From: Christiangramia aestuarii
GTDB taxonomy: Bacteria > Bacteroidota > Bacteroidia > Flavobacteriales > Flavobacteriaceae
Length of the DNA: 64,000 nucleotides
Reading direction: 5' to 3'
Assembly (NCBI RefSeq): GCF_009735585.1
Contig: NZ_VJVW01000004.1
Span: forward strand, 372,001-436,000
How positions within the stretch are numbered: position 1 is the stretch's first letter; each line of letters begins with the position of its first letter. Shown here one piece after another: positions 61,055 to 64,000 of the stretch. The notes under the pieces were generated by a model. That model did not search any database. It saw nothing but the letters and a program-made list of their open reading frames with translations, and was not told where the DNA came from. A program made the position numbers and the translations under genes.

Positions 61055-64000
61055 AATAGTCCTTTACTTTCTCTCTGTAAATTTGGCGCAAAGGTAAGAT
61101 TTGTCTGTTTAAAATTTCAGTAGAATTAAAATATTCTTTAGCGCTATCAATCTGATTCTGAAGACTGTTTTGATAGTCTATCCTGTTGGTTTCAGATTTG
61201 CGTTTATCATCTGTTCCCTGAAGTTTGAGTGCCTTTTCAAATTTAAGTAGCTCATATTGTAATTGCTGCATTCGTTTTACGGTTTCAGGATCGAATCCCT
61301 TGTCCAGCAATTGCTCTTCTATTCTCCTCATTTCTTCTACAGCCTTATTACCGGTTTTAAAACCATTTTCTTCGATCATTTGTTCCATTTGCATACGCAA
61401 CATCTGCTGCTCTTTATAGATCTCATACAGATCTCCGCTTTGGCCTTCTCCTTCACCCTGCTGTTCCTGTCCCTCTTCCTTTTTTTGTTCACCCTCAGAA
61501 CTCTCCTTCATTTTTTCCATTAATTGTTGTTGTTCCTTGATGATATCCTGAAGCTGAAATTCCTGATCTCCCTCTCCACTACCCGGCTGGGGATTGGCCA
61601 TCATTTGTTGCATGGAAGAAAGTGCTTTATCCAACAAATTAGCGAGGTCGTTTGCACCGGTTACGACGTACTGCTGACTGGAAGTTCCCTGCGGAATTTC
61701 GTTTTCTGAAAGCCTTTCTATAGCCTTTTCAATATCGAATTCTATATTGGTAAGTTTATCGGTAATGATTTCGTTTACCATGGGATTTCTCATGGCCAGG
61801 GCATACAGGCTGTCATCTATATGCCCGAAATTTTCCCTTAAATTACTTTGTTCCTTAAGTCGGCTCGCGTACCTCGGATTAGACTGGTCAATCCTTTTAA
61901 AATCCTTTAAAAGGTCTTCCTGCTCAAATGAAAAAATGATAAGATTATCCAGGATCTGTCTAAGCATTTCGCTATCCTCCTCCATCTGTTCCTGGTTTTG
62001 CATGGAGGCCGATTGCTGCATCTGCTGACTCATTTTCTGCATTTTTTTTGCGGCGTCTTTTTGCTTTTGTTTAGCTCCAGTTTTATTTTCCTGTTGCAGC
62101 TGATCCTTGGCTTCCTGCTGATCCTTTTGTATACTTTCCTCGTCTACCTTTTCCCTATCCAGATCTTGGGGTTGTTTAAGCTTTTCATTCTCCTTTTCAA
62201 GCTCATCCATTTGTTTCCTGAAATCTTCAAATTCTTTGTTCAGCTCTTCCTGGCTTTGAGCATTATTTTCTTCCTCCTTTTCGGAAAGTTGCTCCTGCTT
62301 TTCGGCAAGTTTTTCCAGATCACGAGATAATTTCCGCTTCTTTTCTTCCACGTAATATCTCTTGGTAAGCTCTAAAAGCTGTTCAAGGTTACGCTGGTTA
62401 TTCTTGTTCTGTTTGGATAATTTTTCAAGCTTTTTACCCAGATCTTCTTTCTGAATCTTTTCTGAATATTCTTCAAGTTCCTTTAAAAGTTCCTCGTTTT
62501 CCTCAAGTCTCTTTTCGTTGTTCTCGATACGTTTGTTCAGCTCCTTTTCCATGGGAGAGATCTCTTCATCCTTATTTTTTTCGAGGCTTTTCTCCAACTT
62601 TTCAGAATAGGTCTTCATCATTTCATTCTGACGTTTTTGCCTCTTAAGAAACTCCTCCAGCTTTTTACGTTCGTTATAATTCAACTCCTGTTTCTCTTTT
62701 TCGATATTCGAGATCTCCCTGAGTTCTTCTTCAGATCTTTCAAATTCCTCCAGCTTATCCCCTATGTTTTTGATGGCATCATTCTGCTCTTCCAGCTTTT
62801 CGTTTTCAATTTCCTCGAGGCTCTTTTTTCGATAACTGAAAGTTTCTGAACGGGCAGATTTCGCTCCATTCACGGCGTCATTATCATAGATCTGAAAATA
62901 ATAATTGTAAGATTTCCCTGACTCTAATGAGATATTCCCGGGAAAACTGAAATGGAATTCGTCAAAGCTTTCCTTGGAAATGGGGATATCTATACGCCGG
63001 GGAGCTTCCTTATTCTCTTCATTATAATAGACCAGTTGCAACCTGCTTAGTCCATAATCATCTGAAACATCTCCTTTAAAATATTGTACATCTTTATTGA
63101 TACTATCCTTTTGAGCGATCACTTTTATCTCAGGATACTGGTCTTTGATCACTTTGATACCATAATCAAGGTTTTCAAAATCCTTTACCTGTTCGTTGGA
63201 AGCGCTAACCGAGTAATTAAGGTTGGAAACGAGTCTTTCCTCATGATCAACCTTTTCATTTATTACCGGTAATTCCATAAGGGTATCTGCTAATTTGAAG
63301 TTGATGTTAGAAGTGTTTCGGGTATCAAAATTCCATTTGATGCGAGTTCCTTCAGGTACGGTCACATTTCCTGTGCCCGATATTTTTTCATCATTAAGTC
63401 CGGTATAGCCCGGATAATCCAGCTGCATTTCGAAATCCAGTATCTTGGGTACCCTTATCACTTCCAGCCGGTAGCTTGGAGAGGTCACTTCGTTAGACCG
63501 AAACCTGAAATCCATATCTTCAGAAATATCGCTTATGCTGTATTCAAAAATCCCGGGTGCGGTCTGCTTCATATAGTTCTCGCTATCCCCAAAAATGACC
63601 TGTACGGTTTCAGGATTATATTCTCCAACGGTCTTTACCTGTATCCTGAAATTCTCCCCTTCCCTACTCTTCAGTTCGGCATTCTGAATAATAAAATTAA
63701 AAGGAGCCGGCTTAAGGTAGGTGGTATTATAATCCGAAATCCGGGTAAAACTCTGGGTGATTGCATCGGCCTTTCCGGCGATAATCAATCCACCTATGAT
63801 CAATAAAGGAAGGATCACATATCGCAGATATTTTTTATTATCACTAAGATCTATGGCATTAGAAAATGGAACAGGTTTTAACCGCCGGGACTTCTGGTCT
63901 ATGCTCGCCAAAAGAAGATCTGAACTTTTTGAATTCCTTTTTAGCTGAAGCAGGTTGGTAAGCTTGTCGTTCACCTCAGGAAAATGTCGCCCGATGATCT
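61035..64000 (-). CDS. DUF4175 family membrane protein, 5' end off window
   Basis: Large envelope protein of family DUF4175. At the right edge the frame is still open and reads IIGRHFPEVNDKLTNLLQL, the conserved middle of the N-terminal part, so the GTG at 63974 is not a start and 100 or more residues lie beyond base 64000. A membrane segment (LRYVILPLLIIGGLIIAGKA) is followed by a beta-rich region of several hundred residues. A long coiled coil rich in E, K and Q comes next, with methionine-rich patches (KKMQKMSQQMQQSASMQ). The C-terminus is charged and overlaps ybeY by 20 bases. Function is unknown; the shape suggests an envelope scaffold. Confidence 0.88.
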   Translation of the reverse strand, partial: IIGRHFPEVNDKLTNLLQLKRNSKSSDLLLASIDQKSRRLKPVPFSNAIDLSDNKKYLRYVILPLLIIGGLIIAGKADAITQSFTRISDYNTTYLKPAPFNFIIQNAELKSREGENFRIQVKTVGEYNPETVQVIFGDSENYMKQTAPGIFEYSISDISEDMDFRFRSNEVTSPSYRLEVIRVPKILDFEMQLDYPGYTGLNDEKISGTGNVTVPEGTRIKWNFDTRNTSNINFKLADTLMELPVINEKVDHEERLVSNLNYSVSASNEQVKDFENLDYGIKVIKDQYPEIKVIAQKDSINKDVQYFKGDVSDDYGLSRLQLVYYNEENKEAPRRIDIPISKESFDEFHFSFPGNISLESGKSYNYYFQIYDNDAVNGAKSARSETFSYRKKSLEEIENEKLEEQNDAIKNIGDKLEEFERSEEELREISNIEKEKQELNYNERKKLEEFLKRQKRQNEMMKTYSEKLEKSLEKNKDEEISPMEKELNKRIENNEKRLEENEELLKELEEYSEKIQKEDLGKKLEKLSKQNKNNQRNLEQLLELTKRYYVEEKKRKLSRDLEKLAEKQEQLSEKEEENNAQSQEELNKEFEDFRKQMDELEKENEKLKQPQDLDREKVDEESIQKDQQEAKDQLQQENKTGAKQKQKDAAKKMQKMSQQMQQSASMQNQEQMEEDSEMLRQILDNLIIFSFEQEDLLKDFKRIDQSNPRYASRLKEQSNLRENFGHIDDSLYALAMRNPMVNEIITDKLTNIEFDIEKAIERLSENEIPQGTSSQQYVVTGANDLANLLDKALSSMQQMMANPQPGSGEGDQEFQLQDIIKEQQQLMEKMKESSEGEQKKEEGQEQQGEGEGQSGDLYEIYKEQQMLRMQMEQMIEENGFKTGNKAVEEMRRIEEQLLDKGFDPETVKRMQQLQYELLKFEKALKLQGTDDKRKSETNRIDYQNSLQNQIDSAKEYFNSTEILNRQILPLRQIYREKVKDYFGKGRD

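Noticed and set aside
61500-62800. Repetitive E/Q/K-rich sequence in the DUF4175 gene
   Set aside because: It is amino-acid low complexity of a coiled coil and not a tandem DNA repeat; no unit is repeated exactly.
63972-63974. GTG as the start of the DUF4175 gene
   Set aside because: The frame continues upstream to the window edge with conserved sequence (GRHFPEVNDKL), so the real start is outside the window.
1-64000. tRNA/rRNA genes, CRISPR arrays, prophage or IS transposases
   Set aside because: I looked in all spacers and found none. Gaps are at most about 240 bases and show no cloverleaf, regularly spaced repeats or transposase motifs.

Overview
This window is chromosomal DNA from a member of the Bacteroidota, almost certainly family Flavobacteriaceae. 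The evidence is the lineage-restricted gliding and type IX secretion genes (gldH, sprE), families found mainly in this group (DUF4175, DUF4254, DUF4292, DUF4837, DUF5687), an ATP synthase operon with atpG last and no atpD/atpC beside it, and TAnnTTTG -7 promoter elements in front of many genes with almost no Shine-Dalgarno use. A marine Gramella/Christiangramia-like genus is my guess from general protein resemblance, not something computed. Genes are packed tightly: no gene-free stretch exceeds 300 bases. I found no tRNA, rRNA, CRISPR array, prophage or transposase.

Layout. 1-4050: a secreted M4 metalloprotease that runs off the left edge, then a two-subunit 3-oxoacid CoA-transferase (scoA, scoB) whose two genes are separated by a small four-helix-bundle gene lying between 12-bp inverted repeats. 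4159-9384: PBP1A, gldH, ricT and trhO. 9582-13159: recA with a clean terminator, a small lipoprotein, and an ECF sigma factor translationally coupled to a membrane protein with an outer-membrane-type C-terminus. 13161-17645: plsC, trpS, dprA, an HU-like/SPOR envelope protein and an acyl-CoA thioesterase. 17648-25791: an envelope gene run on the minus strand (barrel protein, lipoproteins, EnvC-like factor, DUF4292, TPR, nucleotidyltransferase, dut, flippase).

25938-34693 is one minus-strand run, sprE - bactofilin - atpZ - AtpI-like - atpB - atpE - atpF - atpH - atpA - atpG, closed by a strong terminator and a REP-like palindrome. 34789-47043: an ABC transporter pair, a ferredoxin-type reductase, LPS-type genes (GT9, DUF4254), purD, and a surface-polysaccharide group (PaaK-like ligase, GT2, UDP-sugar decarboxylase-type SDR, rfbD, rfbC). 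47053-56987: DUF6909, GH3-like, M23 peptidase, tatA, DUF4837, MltD-like transglycosylase, pgk, holB and a DoxX protein.

57060-64000: an OmpH/Skp-like lipoprotein, a methyltransferase, mnmG, ybeY and a large DUF4175 protein that runs off the right edge. Two identical 16-bp palindromes matching the ParB-binding parS consensus bracket mnmG, which suggests this end of the window is near the chromosome origin.

Most of the content is housekeeping and cell envelope. The points most worth following are the inverted-repeat-bounded insertion inside scoAB, the parS pair, the envelope-spanning sigma-regulator partner, a second inverted-repeat-bounded spacer inside the atp operon, a three-half-site palindrome before recA, and an orphan coding-like remnant between ricT and trhO.
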